Source: Photobacterium arenosum (lineage in GTDB: Bacteria > Pseudomonadota > Gammaproteobacteria > Enterobacterales > Vibrionaceae). Taken from it: DNA of 64,000 bases. The translations under genes and the position numbers were made by a program. Shown here one piece after another: positions 43,312-51,498 of the stretch. The notes under the pieces are model-generated. The model saw only the letters and a program-made list of their open reading frames with translations. It was not told the DNA's origin and did no database searches. Every line of letters begins with the position of its first letter. Within the stretch, counting starts at the first letter, position 1. The DNA is taken from contig NZ_JACYTP010000001.1 of assembly GCF_014841115.1 (NCBI RefSeq), forward strand, positions 62,001 through 126,000. Reading direction: 5' to 3'.

Positions 43312-43776
43312 ATGAAGTTGTATTTTATTGTCTTTATTGCCTGCTTTACTGCATCTGCCTGCTCTTCTCAACGTGGCAGCGATAATGTCTATGCCCAGCA
43401 AGAGAGATATGTGCAGCAGGCATGTTACAGCCATTCAGCAATAGACAGCTATGCTGAGAACTTCAACATATTTCTGACTGAGCGCAAAAAGGAATTGAAA
43501 GTTCTTCGCCCAGAGTTGAGTTCGGAGAATTATCAGCAGTTGGATACAGCGTTGAATCATTTTGCCGACTATTGGAAAACGCTGAACGATGAGAGGGATC
43601 TTGCGTGTGAAGAGCAGGCTGCCTGCGAGTTCATGCAGCTGAAATCGCCCCAGATAAAAATAGTCGATTCTGAAATGTGTGATGGTTCAGAGTTCATGTA
43701 CAGTGTCAGCCGGGCCAAGATCATCTCATTTTTTAGTGATATTGAACGGCTCCAGTTACAGCGCACTGATTTTTGA
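43312..43776 (+). CDS. Putative lipoprotein of unknown function, 154 aa
   Basis: ATG 43312 follows GGGAAG; a GTG three codons earlier is also possible. Signal peptide MKLYFIVFIACFTASAC with the lipobox cysteine at residue 17, serine at +2, consistent with outer-membrane sorting. The mature protein is helical and charged, with four further cysteines (QQACYSH, LACEEQAACEF, SEMCDGS) that could form disulfides. No family recognised. Monocistronic. Confidence 0.75.
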   Translation: MKLYFIVFIACFTASACSSQRGSDNVYAQQERYVQQACYSHSAIDSYAENFNIFLTERKKELKVLRPELSSENYQQLDTALNHFADYWKTLNDERDLACEEQAACEFMQLKSPQIKIVDSEMCDGSEFMYSVSRAKIISFFSDIERLQLQRTDF

Positions 43777-43870
43777 ATTTGACGGCAGAAGCAGCGACTT
43801 GTCCCACTCTGTGATATCGAGTTAAGTTAACGGGGCTGGGACTTGCCGTTATCCTGGTTTTTTATAAGTT

Positions 43871-43880
43871 GTGGTATACT
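43871..43880 (+). promoter_or_regulatory. Extended -10 promoter of the thioredoxin-like gene
   Basis: GTGGTATACT gives TATACT at 43875-43880 with the TG extension; no good -35. A CAGAC-GGCCT-GTCTG inverted repeat follows at 43896-43910 in the leader. Confidence 0.45.
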
Positions 43881-43945
43881 GGCGAAAATTTGTATCAGAC
43901 GGCCTGTCTGAATAACAAAGAACAGGCTGGGGAAATAGGGAAAAC

Positions 43946-44374
43946 ATGCCAAGTTTTACTGTGAGCTGTCCGCATTGTCACAAGGCAGTGTCTCTGCAGA
44001 CCACGTCATTATCCAATACCGTTTCTTGTGTACATTGTTCTAAAGCCGTATTGGATGGCAGCCCGGTTGAGGCAGACAGTAAGAACTTTGCTATGCTGAT
44101 TCAAAGTCCCAAACCTGTGATAGTGACGTTTTGGGGTAATAATTGTGCTCCCTGTCAGGCTTTTAAGCCAGTGGTTGAGCAAGTTGCTAAACAGAAAAAG
44201 CAATACCGTTTTGTCAGGGTGAATGTTAATCAGCATCCGGATCTGGCAAAGCGCTACAGAGTAAGAGGTGTTCCGACTGTTCTGGTTTTCAGAAAAGGGC
44301 GCCAACAGGCGACCTTGAACACCGCATTACGAAAACCTGCGTTTTTGCAATGGCTTGAAGATACACTCGACTGA
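43946..44374 (+). CDS. Thioredoxin-2-like protein with unusual active site
   Basis: 142 residues. Like TrxC it starts with a zinc-binding four-cysteine module (SCPHCHKAV ... VSCVHCSKAV) followed by a thioredoxin fold. The redox motif is FWGNNCAPCQAF, so the WCGPC of thioredoxins has Asn in place of the tryptophan and Ala for the glycine. Cis-proline (GVPTVLVFRKG) and both catalytic cysteines are intact, so it should be redox active with a shifted potential or specificity. I label it trxC-like but not certainly TrxC. Confidence 0.85.
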   Translation: MPSFTVSCPHCHKAVSLQTTSLSNTVSCVHCSKAVLDGSPVEADSKNFAMLIQSPKPVIVTFWGNNCAPCQAFKPVVEQVAKQKKQYRFVRVNVNQHPDLAKRYRVRGVPTVLVFRKGRQQATLNTALRKPAFLQWLEDTLD

Positions 44375-44501
44375 GTGCCGGCCACCAAAGCGAGTTTCGC
44401 AGGTTCATTAAATCGTCATGCTTCAATGGTTGACTGGCTATAGGTCAACAGTTTAAAGCTGATACTAATATCAACACTTTGGGAAAAATGAGGAGGAATT
44501 T

Positions 44502-45416
44502 ATGGCTATCAGCCGTAAAATTAGTAAGGAACGTCTGGCACTGAAAATGTCTCTTGCCGGTACGGTCCTGCTTGCCACTATGGGTATAGGTTATGGGCTG
44601 TATGTGGGATCTAGTGCGATTCTGCTCGACGGTATGTTCTCTTTTCTGAGTATGGGTATGACAGGCCTGAGTCTGTATACCGCCTACCTGGTCTCAAGAC
44701 CGGACGATAACCACTTTCAGTTTGGTTACGCCCACATCGAACCTTTGATCAATGTCGTCAATGGCTTGCTCATCTTGGTAACCTGTCTGTTTGCATTCGC
44801 TAGTGGTGTGCAAACCATTGTCAACGGTGGCCATGAAGTTGTGCTGGAGCATGCAATGGTATACGCAGTGTTGTCTACCATCAGCTGTTTTGGCATCTAT
44901 TTCACGGAAACTCACATTGCCCGTAAGGTAGACTCGGAACTTGTTCGGGTCGACTCACAGGAATGGTTGGTCGATGGCATCTTGAGTGCTGCAATTTTAG
45001 TTGGTTTCATGCTGGTAATGGTGTTCGACAAAATAGGCTATTCGCATTGGAATGCTTATGTCGATCCCATTCTAGTGTCTGCAATGGCGATTGCTGCGTC
45101 GGTTCTGCCGATTAAGGTATTACGCCGTAACTTGCGTGAGGTGCTATTGGTCGCTCCTCATGACCAGGTGCAGAACCGGGTGGATAGTGTGATTGAAGAT
45201 CTGTCTAAACAGTACAACTTCGATGACTATACTCACCATTTCGCTAAAACAGGCCGTCAGTACGATCTGGAAATCAACATCCTTGTAAAAGACGATAAAT
45301 ACTGGACTACAAAACGTCAGGATAAGATTCGTCAATTATTGTGGGATAAATTGAAAGGCGAGCTGGGTGATACATGGCTGTCTGTCACATTTACCGGTCA
45401 AAAACGCTGGCTGTAA
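44502..45416 (+). CDS. Cation diffusion facilitator family transporter
   Basis: 304 residues with six predicted membrane segments and a cytoplasmic C-terminal domain. Metal-binding CDF motifs: SSAILLDGMFSFLSMG in helix 2 and DSQEWLVDGILS in helix 5. The loop FQFGYAHIEPLINVVNGLLI carries FGYxxxEP, the typical CDF signature. Probably exports divalent metal (Zn, Fe or Mn) using the proton gradient; the substrate cannot be read. GAGGAGG precedes the ATG and a strong terminator follows. Confidence 0.9.
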   Translation: MAISRKISKERLALKMSLAGTVLLATMGIGYGLYVGSSAILLDGMFSFLSMGMTGLSLYTAYLVSRPDDNHFQFGYAHIEPLINVVNGLLILVTCLFAFASGVQTIVNGGHEVVLEHAMVYAVLSTISCFGIYFTETHIARKVDSELVRVDSQEWLVDGILSAAILVGFMLVMVFDKIGYSHWNAYVDPILVSAMAIAASVLPIKVLRRNLREVLLVAPHDQVQNRVDSVIEDLSKQYNFDDYTHHFAKTGRQYDLEINILVKDDKYWTTKRQDKIRQLLWDKLKGELGDTWLSVTFTGQKRWL

Positions 45417-45440
45417 TGCGTCAGGCAGAGAGCTGAATGA

Positions 45441-45469
45441 AATGCGGCCCGTTCGGGCCGCATTTTTTA
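45441..45469 (+). terminator. Terminator of the CDF transporter gene
   Basis: 11-bp GC-rich stem AATGCGGCCCG/CGGGCCGCATT with a 2-nt loop and a T6 run. Confidence 0.88.
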
Positions 45470-45784
45470 TTAGTTAAACTTATATCAAGTTCAAAGAATC
45501 GTAAGGCAAATTTTGCTGGAAATTTGTGCAAATAAAGCGCAGAATACGCGTGGCTAAAAACTAGTCGCCGGGATGTTATAGCAAACTTTCAGTTGGAAAG
45601 CCGGATTTGAACCTTTTTCTCAGTATGCTATTGATACTGAGTCCCTTTCGGATATGCTGCCTGAACTGATAACCGCCAAACCGGAGACGGAAAAACTACT
45701 TTTATGTAGATTTTAGCTGCTCTGTTTATTTTTTCTTGGCTGGTCGTTTAAGACTGCAGTGATTATCTGAATTTGGGGAAAGTT
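45470..45784. other. Non-coding region before the 35-aa peptide gene
   Basis: 315 bases, no supported gene. Contains a hairpin CTCAGTAT/ATACTGAG at 45619-45641 and presumably the promoter of the small gene at 45785. Confidence 0.4.
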
Positions 45785-45892
45785 ATGTTCGAGACACTAC
45801 TGGTAATGGCGTTTATTGTTGGCGGGATTGTGGTTGTATTAAAAGAAAAGAAAACCTGCAAGAACATTAACTACTCCAGTAAATCACTGTAA
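45785..45892 (+). CDS. 35-residue single-span membrane peptide
   Basis: MFETLLVMAFIVGGIVVVLK then a basic, polar tail EKKTCKNINYSSKSL. One hydrophobic segment (residues 4-19) is followed by a positive cytoplasmic tail. A clear GGGGAAAG ribosome binding site lies just upstream and a strong terminator 56 bases downstream (45948), so the unit is a complete small gene even though it is very short. Similar in plan to phage-shock or stress-related membrane peptides; no specific family recognised. Confidence 0.65.
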   Translation: MFETLLVMAFIVGGIVVVLKEKKTCKNINYSSKSL

Positions 45893-45947
45893 GTTAGCAC
45901 AAAGATTCACTCGCGCATGGCGGCTTAAGCACGCCTACTTACACATC

Positions 45948-45978
45948 AATCCCTGAGCACTGCTCGGGGATTTTTTTT
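45948..45978 (+). terminator. Terminator of the 35-aa peptide gene
   Basis: 12-bp stem AATCCCTGAGCA/TGCTCGGGGATT with one wobble pair and an eight-T run. Confidence 0.88.
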
Positions 45979-46186
45979 ACACATTATAAGGCATTAAAGC
46001 AGGCAATTAACTGTACGAAAATTCATCTGTCTGGTTACAAATGTTTGTCAGTGAGAAGCTCTGGGCTGGTAAGTGTGGGCATGCAGACCAAAAGTGAAAC
46101 ACTGGAGTTTATGTAATGAAGTGTTTTCGATATTATTGCCATGAATGCAAACTTTTACTTTTCATAAACATCAAGGATAAGTCGAG

Positions 46187-46834
46187 ATGGCAGCTAGTTC
46201 TCGAAAAACAACAAAGGGAGAGCTTACCCGACAAAAAATCATTGAAGCAACATTGGATTTGATTGCGACGACAGGCTTAAACAGTTTGTCACACCGGAAT
46301 ATTGCCAATGCTGCTCAGGTTCGGTTATCACTTACCAGTTATTACTTTGAAAGCATGGATCATTTGATTCTGAGCGCATTTGAAGAGTTTGCCCAGCGAG
46401 AAGTGAAACAGATTGAATGGATTCAGGAACAGGTGGACACGATACTCAGGGAATACCTGATAAAGGGAGCTTCCGGGGATCGTGAGTCATGTGTTCTGCA
46501 GCTAACCGAATTGTTAACACAGTACATTTCGACGGAGTTGACAGATGAGACGCGCAGAAAGCAGCTGACAATTCGCTGCCATTTCCTGTTTGCTCTCGGG
46601 CAGTCTGAGATGCTGGTCAAGCGAGTCAGTGAGTATAAATTACAAGTGCTGAGCCTGATCAAAAAGACGGCTGAACTGATAGGCAGTCCGTATCCGGAAA
46701 TTGATGCCAATCTGGTCATTTTTACCTTCAGGGAGTTTGAGTTTGCTTTGGTCAGTGGTGATCAAAACTTCAATCAGGAAATTGTTTCTAAAACCCTAAA
46801 GCGATTATTGTCGACACTTATTGCTACTGAATAA
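46187..46834 (+). CDS. TetR-family transcriptional regulator
   Basis: 215 residues. N-terminal HTH (residues 14-60): LTRQKIIEATLDLIATTGLN, then LSHRNIANAAQVRLSLTSYY, the TetR pattern. The C-terminal ligand domain is helical and unassigned. It precedes a FadL-like outer membrane protein gene on the same strand by 480 bases, with palindromes in between, so that gene is a plausible target. The stop region overlaps a small converging frame. Confidence 0.9.
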   Translation: MAASSRKTTKGELTRQKIIEATLDLIATTGLNSLSHRNIANAAQVRLSLTSYYFESMDHLILSAFEEFAQREVKQIEWIQEQVDTILREYLIKGASGDRESCVLQLTELLTQYISTELTDETRRKQLTIRCHFLFALGQSEMLVKRVSEYKLQVLSLIKKTAELIGSPYPEIDANLVIFTFREFEFALVSGDQNFNQEIVSKTLKRLLSTLIATE

Positions 46835-46985
46835 CTCTAACTTTTGAACTGATTTTTTTCATTTCCTTTACCTTCTTCTTTTTCGTAGCTTGACCTATAA
46901 CAGCCGCTGTGTGTGACAACACAGCGGCTTCTTCGCTGAACTCCGCATTGTTACTGGCTTCATCAATCTGAATTGTTTGAATCAT
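46824..46985 (-). CDS. Doubtful 53-codon small protein converging on tetR
   Basis: MIQTIQIDEASNNAEFSEEA ... ATKKKKVKEMKKISSKVRVI: acidic first half and strongly basic second half. ATG 46985 follows GAGATG; an upstream start at 47018 is weaker. It overlaps the tetR 3' end by 11 bases. It contains an 11-bp perfect inverted repeat (46902-46929) that could be the tetR terminator, which argues it may be chance. Kept as a low-confidence call. Confidence 0.3.
   Translation of the reverse strand: MIQTIQIDEASNNAEFSEEAAVLSHTAAVIGQATKKKKVKEMKKISSKVRVIQ
46902..46929 (+). terminator. Hairpin downstream of tetR
   Basis: Perfect stem AGCCGCTGTGT/ACACAGCGGCT with a 6-nt loop, followed by TTCTTC; weak T run. 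Confidence 0.5.
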
Positions 46986-47091
46986 AGTCACATCTCGTTG
47001 AGATGATTTTGTGATCAATCAGTACTTATTTAAAATAATCGGACGTATGACCTATTTTGTGTGGACGTTCAGCTTTGATTCAGATAACCTC

Positions 47092-47101
47092 GTTTCGAAA
47101 C
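47092..47101. promoter_or_regulatory. Palindrome, possible TetR operator
   Basis: GTTTCGAAAC, a 10-base perfect palindrome in the gap between tetR and the FadL-like gene. Operator role is inference only. Confidence 0.3.
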
Positions 47102-47195
47102 AAAATAATAACGAAGTGTTAACAATGTTGTTGAGAACTTCGAAGATGAAACGACAACGGATGTCTCGTCTCACCGGAAATAGATAGCAGGGTTG

Positions 47196-47250
47196 TTGCT
47201 AACCGTTTTTGCTCATGACTGCCTTAAGAGCAGTTCAAGCAGGTTAGCAA
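47196..47250 (+). promoter_or_regulatory. Long hairpin in the leader of the FadL-like gene
   Basis: TTGCTAACC (47196-47204) pairs with GGTTAGCAA (47242-47250), and an inner TGCTC/GAGCA pairing lies between. The structure ends about 65 bases before the start codon. Confidence 0.5.
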
Positions 47251-47316
47251 TAGGGGGAATAACCCTTGTTATCACACTGTGGTGAGCACGGGTTCACATG
47301 TAGAGGTATTCGAACA

Positions 47317-48414
47317 ATGAAGCTGAAGTATCAATCAATACTCATCGCAATTTTGTCAGCAACGAGCTTTTATTCTCATGGTGCGGCCTATGAGTTTGGA
47401 CGCTATAGCTACAGTAATTTGTACAGCCCCGATGATAAGGTGGCGGCGTCGTATTCCTATTTTAACTATGACATTCAGGGTAACCACCCTACCTTTGGTA
47501 GCACTGGTGATATCTTCAACGATACTCACTATGTCCAGGGTGCAGTAAATTACTTTTTTACTGATAACTTTTCAGGAAATGCGCAGTATTATCTTTCAAA
47601 TAATATTGATACTCAGCACACGAGCGGTTTTTGGCAAGGCTCTAGCGCTAATGTAAAAACCCGGACCGTAGCCTTAACGGGCAAGTACCAAATTACCCCT
47701 TCATTTTCAGCTTTCGCTGGCCCTACCATCAATCAAACTGAAATTAATGCGAAGTTTAACACCAACATGAATGGTGGTTTTGGTGGTTTAGATTTGGATC
47801 TGGGTGATGACATAGGTTTCGGTTATACAGTGGGTGCGTCTTACCACATCCCTAAAATCGCGTTACGCGCTACTGTAGCGTATCAGTCAGCGGTTGAGCA
47901 CTCGTTTGATACGACCGAATCCGGTGCCTTAATTGTGAATAAAACAGGGGGTAAGGCAAGCTCAGTATCAAGCCAGGCGGAAATTGAACTACCAGAAACC
48001 ATAGATTTTGATTTCCAGACGGGGGTTGCCGAGAATACATTACTGACTTTTTCTACTCACTGGCGCAGATGGAGCGAGCATGTGATAAAAACTCAGGTGC
48101 GCGGAGAAGTCGTTACCTTTGATCGCGACAGTGTCACTTATGCGCTGGGACTGGCTCGCCAATTTACGCCATCCTTTGGTGGTGGTATCGAACTGAATTA
48201 TGCCGAAGGAGCCGGTGAGGGTAATCTGAATCCTCTGGCGCCAGGAAACGGTGCAAAGGGTGTGCAGGTAGGAGGCAAGTATTCCTTTGGCAACACCTCG
48301 CTGTTTGGGGCTGCTCAGTACAAAATGGTCAAAGACGGTAAAGATATTTCCGGCACTATCTATCAAGATAACAGCCTTTATGGCCTGACAGTCGGGGTTG
48401 AACACAAGTTTTAA
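47317..48414 (+). CDS. FadL-like outer membrane protein
   Basis: 365 residues with a Sec signal peptide (MKLKYQSILIAILSATSFYS, cleavage near SHGA) and a body of alternating hydrophobic/polar beta strands ending in VGVEHKF, the C-terminal phenylalanine typical of outer membrane barrels. The last 150 residues (LTFSTHWRRWSEHVIKTQVR ... ARQFTPSFGGGIELNYAEGA) look like the FadL/TodX barrel. It is shorter than typical FadL (about 440) and I do not see the N-terminal NPA plug motif, so the substrate may not be long-chain fatty acids. The start at 47317 follows GAGGT; the frame extends 17 codons upstream. Confidence 0.75.
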   Translation: MKLKYQSILIAILSATSFYSHGAAYEFGRYSYSNLYSPDDKVAASYSYFNYDIQGNHPTFGSTGDIFNDTHYVQGAVNYFFTDNFSGNAQYYLSNNIDTQHTSGFWQGSSANVKTRTVALTGKYQITPSFSAFAGPTINQTEINAKFNTNMNGGFGGLDLDLGDDIGFGYTVGASYHIPKIALRATVAYQSAVEHSFDTTESGALIVNKTGGKASSVSSQAEIELPETIDFDFQTGVAENTLLTFSTHWRRWSEHVIKTQVRGEVVTFDRDSVTYALGLARQFTPSFGGGIELNYAEGAGEGNLNPLAPGNGAKGVQVGGKYSFGNTSLFGAAQYKMVKDGKDISGTIYQDNSLYGLTVGVEHKF

Positions 48415-48441
48415 CTCAGCGGCATGTCCTGTCGCGATAAC

Positions 48442-48468
48442 AACGCCCGGTCTTCCGGGCGTTTGTGT
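48442..48468 (+). terminator. Terminator of the FadL-like gene
   Basis: 9-bp stem AACGCCCGG/CCGGGCGTT with a TCTT loop, followed by TGTGTT. Confidence 0.7.
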
Positions 48469-48509
48469 TCAGGTAAGCGGAATGGGACGCCAGACAGTTA
48501 AAAAAACCA

Positions 48510-49514
48510 CTAGTGCGATTTTTCCTGCCATTCTTGTTGCAGTCGACGAATGGCTTCAGAGCGCTGCTTCCATTCAGCCGTTCTTACCATCTCTGCATAC
48601 TGTGCAAATGGCTTTTTGAGTAAGTTATTAAGCACGGGAGCCTGGGTTTGCGGCAATGCTTCAAGTGCCTCGATTGCTCCGCTGCGGTTATTACATAACA
48701 TCACCATATCGCAGCCAGCTTGCAGAGAAGCAACAGCACGATCGCCGTAGGAGCCCAGTACATCAGCACCTTTCATGTTCAGATCATCTGAAAAGACAAC
48801 CCCTTTAAAATTAAGCTGTTGCCGAAGCACCTTCTTTAACCAGTATTCAGAGCCGCTGGCGGGTTTATCGTCGTAGGAAGGATAAATCACATGGGCTGGC
48901 ATCATGGCATCCAGTAATTGTTCCTCGATTAATGCTTTGAATACCGACATATCACGAACGGCAATATCATGGCGCTGATCAACAGGGGTTTCATGATGCG
49001 AATCTGCGATAACGCCACCGTGTCCGGGGAAATGTTTACCTGTTGCCGCCATTCCCGCCTCTTTCATACCGCGTATAAACTCACTGGCAAATTGAATGAT
49101 TTGTTCGGGCTGATCTGAAAACGCACGGTCTCCAATGGCTTTACAGTCAAAGCCGATATCCAATACAGGTGCCAGGCTGAGATCGATATCCATAGCCAGT
49201 AATTCTGCAGCCATCAACCAACCCCCCTGACGGGCAAGGTTGACGCCATTGTCGGCCGCTGCAAATGCCCGGGCAGGAGGCAGTAAAGTAAAACCCTCAC
49301 GAAAGCGTTGGACTCGTCCGCCTTCCTGATCCACCGCAATGATCAAAGGACGTTTTGCTGCCTGACGAATGGATTGTGTCAGAGCAAACAGTTGCTCTCT
49401 GTCGTGGTAGTTGCGGGCGAAAAAAATGACTCCGCCTACTGTGGGGTGTTGAAGAATTTCACGCTCTTCGGCATCAAGTTCGAAACCTGACACATCTAGC
49501 ATTAAAGGCCCCAT
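48510..49514 (-). CDS. nagZ: Beta-N-acetylhexosaminidase (GH3, peptidoglycan recycling)
   Basis: Cytoplasmic enzyme removing N-acetylglucosamine from 1,6-anhydro-muropeptides during cell-wall recycling. 334 residues from ATG 49514, which has CGGAG 7 bases upstream and gives the usual NagZ start [13 protein letters not shown]; an 18-codon extension to 49568 is unlikely. Substrate and catalytic motifs: [22 protein letters not shown] and the catalytic His loop DSHHETPVD, and [12 protein letters not shown] with the nucleophile aspartate. Confidence 0.96.
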   Translation of the reverse strand: MGPLMLDVSGFELDAEEREILQHPTVGGVIFFARNYHDREQLFALTQSIRQAAKRPLIIAVDQEGGRVQRFREGFTLLPPARAFAAADNGVNLARQGGWLMAAELLAMDIDLSLAPVLDIGFDCKAIGDRAFSDQPEQIIQFASEFIRGMKEAGMAATGKHFPGHGGVIADSHHETPVDQRHDIAVRDMSVFKALIEEQLLDAMMPAHVIYPSYDDKPASGSEYWLKKVLRQQLNFKGVVFSDDLNMKGADVLGSYGDRAVASLQAGCDMVMLCNNRSGAIEALEALPQTQAPVLNNLLKKPFAQYAEMVRTAEWKQRSEAIRRLQQEWQEKSH

Positions 49515-49787
49515 GGTGGCACTCCGTTTTGACTGCATCTCAGAAGAAACATAGGTTTTAGAAAGCATTAAGTTATCACAAGCTGATCAGAGTCAAAACC
49601 GCATTTTGCTGATTGAATCTGGCGTCAGTTAGCTGATTACTGTGTCATTGTTCACTGTGCAAAACATTGTGTTTCATTTATTTCATTTAATGTGTGATTT
49701 TCGTCAATTTATTGAACGAGCAGAGTGATTAGACTTCTTCCTTCATTGCATCGAAGATATCACGTTAGCGTTTTCAGAGGTCTTAAC

Positions 49788-50297
49788 ATGTCAGCATTAA
49801 TCGCTATAGCAATAACAACCGGTTTGTTATCTGGTCTGTGGGGCTGGGTAGCTGTTTCACTTGGATTGTTGAGCTGGGGCGGATTTCTGGGGTGTACCAC
49901 TTATTTTGCGGCACCTCAGGATGGCTTAAAGGGCATGGGCATCAGTATGGCGACCAATTTGAGTGGTGTCGCCTGGGCAATGCTGATCATTCACGGCTCA
50001 ACATGGATAGGAATGGAGCTGTTCGGCTATATTGCAACCGGTATTGTTTCATTTCTGATGTGTGTGCAGGCAAAGCGCGAGTGGCTGAGCTTTATTCCGG
50101 GGACATTTATCGGCTGTTGTGCGACATTTGCTGCGGCGGGTAACTGGCAACTGGTCATCCCTTCGCTGATGCTCGGGGTAGTGTTTGGTTATGCGATGAA
50201 AACATCCGGTTTGTGGTTGAAGGCGCAAAGTGAAAAACGCGCGCAGAAGGCAGCGTTTAAGTCTGAACTTACACCCGCCGCTGCCTCTACAAAATAA
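49788..50297 (+). CDS. DUF1097-family membrane protein
   Basis: 169 residues from ATG 49788 (AGAGGTC upstream; the frame runs 21 codons further without a site). Five or six hydrophobic helices, with GLWGWVAVSLGLLSWGGFLG, CTTYFAAPQDGLKGM and the short basic tail KAQSEKRAQKAAFK. The pattern matches DUF1097 (YcdZ-like) inner membrane proteins of unknown transport function. It converges on the siroheme gene 4 bases away. Confidence 0.85.
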   Translation: MSALIAIAITTGLLSGLWGWVAVSLGLLSWGGFLGCTTYFAAPQDGLKGMGISMATNLSGVAWAMLIIHGSTWIGMELFGYIATGIVSFLMCVQAKREWLSFIPGTFIGCCATFAAAGNWQLVIPSLMLGVVFGYAMKTSGLWLKAQSEKRAQKAAFKSELTPAAASTK

Positions 50298-50301
50298 ATG
50301 G

Positions 50302-51240
50302 TTACAGTGAGGGAAGTACCTCCCCCTTGTGCTGCTGACAAAAAGCAGAAAGTGATGCAGAAGTCCTTCCTTTTCTGACCAGAATACAGACGCGCACAGC
50401 CTGGCTGAGCAGGGCATCCGCTTTTTGTAACAGATTCTCCTCACTGCAAGCTTCGCGATCAGCATCTCTGCGGCAAAGATCAATGAAACCAGCCTGACTC
50501 GCTTCATCGGTGTAAAGCACCATTTCGGCCTGCTGCATCAGTCGCAACGCTTTCAATGTCAGCATTTCAACATCTGTGCCGGTTTCTACAACACATACCG
50601 TCCCTGTTGCCTGATTGTTTTGAGCCAGTAACTGGACAAAAGCCGCTTCAAGTACCTCAACTGACTGGGCATTTTCTACCTGAGGCAAGCGGAAAAATTG
50701 CTCCCAAAAGTGTCTTCGTTTATCGACGGTATCGTAATGTAGTTTCAGGCGGTTTCTTTGTTTTCCAGCGAAATCTGCCAGAAGAGACAAGTTTTGCGCG
50801 AGCTGGGTTTCCAGCTTTTCTCTGAGGTAACGTACGAGTACCGGTGAAGCGCCACCACTGGATATGGCCACCTGAATGGGGGAACGATCTATCATGGATG
50901 GGGTAATGAAATCGCAGTGGGCAGGATCGTCGACGGCATTGACCCAAATTTTCTTCTGTTGGGCATCACGAAAGATACGCTTATTCAGCTCGCGATCGTC
51001 TGTCGTTGTCCACACCTGATAATAGCCCCCCAGACTTCCCGGCTGGTAAGACTCTGCCAGCCAGCGCAGTTTTTGCTGGCTGGCCAGTTTTTGTAAGGCA
51101 GGATGCAGGCGTGGTGATATCAGTGTGATTGCCGCTCCGGCCCGTAATAAAAGATCGACTTTACGGCAGGCAACTTCTCCGCCACCTATGACCAGTACTG
51201 GTTTGTTATGTAATTGGGTGAAGACCGGGAAATAGTCCAT
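50302..51240 (-). CDS. Siroheme synthase: precorrin-2 dehydrogenase/ferrochelatase with vestigial SUMT tail
   Basis: 312 residues from ATG 51240 (AAGGA 7 bases upstream). Residues 1-210 match the CysG/Met8 N-terminal module: PVLVIGGGEVACRKVDLLLR (NAD site), WVNAVDDPAHCDFITP with the catalytic aspartate, and VAISSGGASPVLVRYLREKL, followed by the dimerisation helices. Residues about 215-300 are recognisable as the beginning of uroporphyrinogen-III methyltransferase (TLKALRLMQQAEMVLYTDEA, LCRRDADRE) but the SAM-binding GxGPGD is changed to VETGTD and the rest of the domain is missing. So it makes sirohydrochlorin and siroheme but cannot methylate. Confidence 0.88.
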   Translation of the reverse strand: MDYFPVFTQLHNKPVLVIGGGEVACRKVDLLLRAGAAITLISPRLHPALQKLASQQKLRWLAESYQPGSLGGYYQVWTTTDDRELNKRIFRDAQQKKIWVNAVDDPAHCDFITPSMIDRSPIQVAISSGGASPVLVRYLREKLETQLAQNLSLLADFAGKQRNRLKLHYDTVDKRRHFWEQFFRLPQVENAQSVEVLEAAFVQLLAQNNQATGTVCVVETGTDVEMLTLKALRLMQQAEMVLYTDEASQAGFIDLCRRDADREACSEENLLQKADALLSQAVRVCILVRKGRTSASLSAFCQQHKGEVLPSL

Positions 51241-51300
51241 ATTCGCGTCCTTGCAATAAATCAGAAAAGTGCTGGCACCGAGTTCAGGGACATTAACCCG

Positions 51301-51459
51301 ATGAACAATCGGATTCAAGATCAGCCTGCTTGTGTTTGCTGTGGCAAGTGGCTGGATTACAGAGAAAAAGGTTTAGTCTGGCCGTATAACCTGCTATCAC
51401 TATCACAATATAAAGTTGATAACCGAAATGACTGTGATGAATATGGTTATCTGGTTTAA
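51301..51459 (+). CDS. 52-residue protein with a CVCCGK motif
   Basis: MNNRIQDQPACVCCGKWLDY followed by REKGLVWPYNLLSLSQYKVD and an acidic end NRNDCDEYGYLV. Four cysteines, three in a CxCC cluster plus one near the C-terminus, suggest a small metal-binding fold. It lies in the 258-base gap between siroheme synthase and sseA, divergent from the former and 39 bases before sseA, so it may be cotranscribed with sseA. The ribosome binding site (AGGGA) is distant. Confidence 0.5.
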   Translation: MNNRIQDQPACVCCGKWLDYREKGLVWPYNLLSLSQYKVDNRNDCDEYGYLV

Positions 51460-51498
51460 CACAAACAGCTGAATTTCATAGGGATAGGTGATTAGGGT

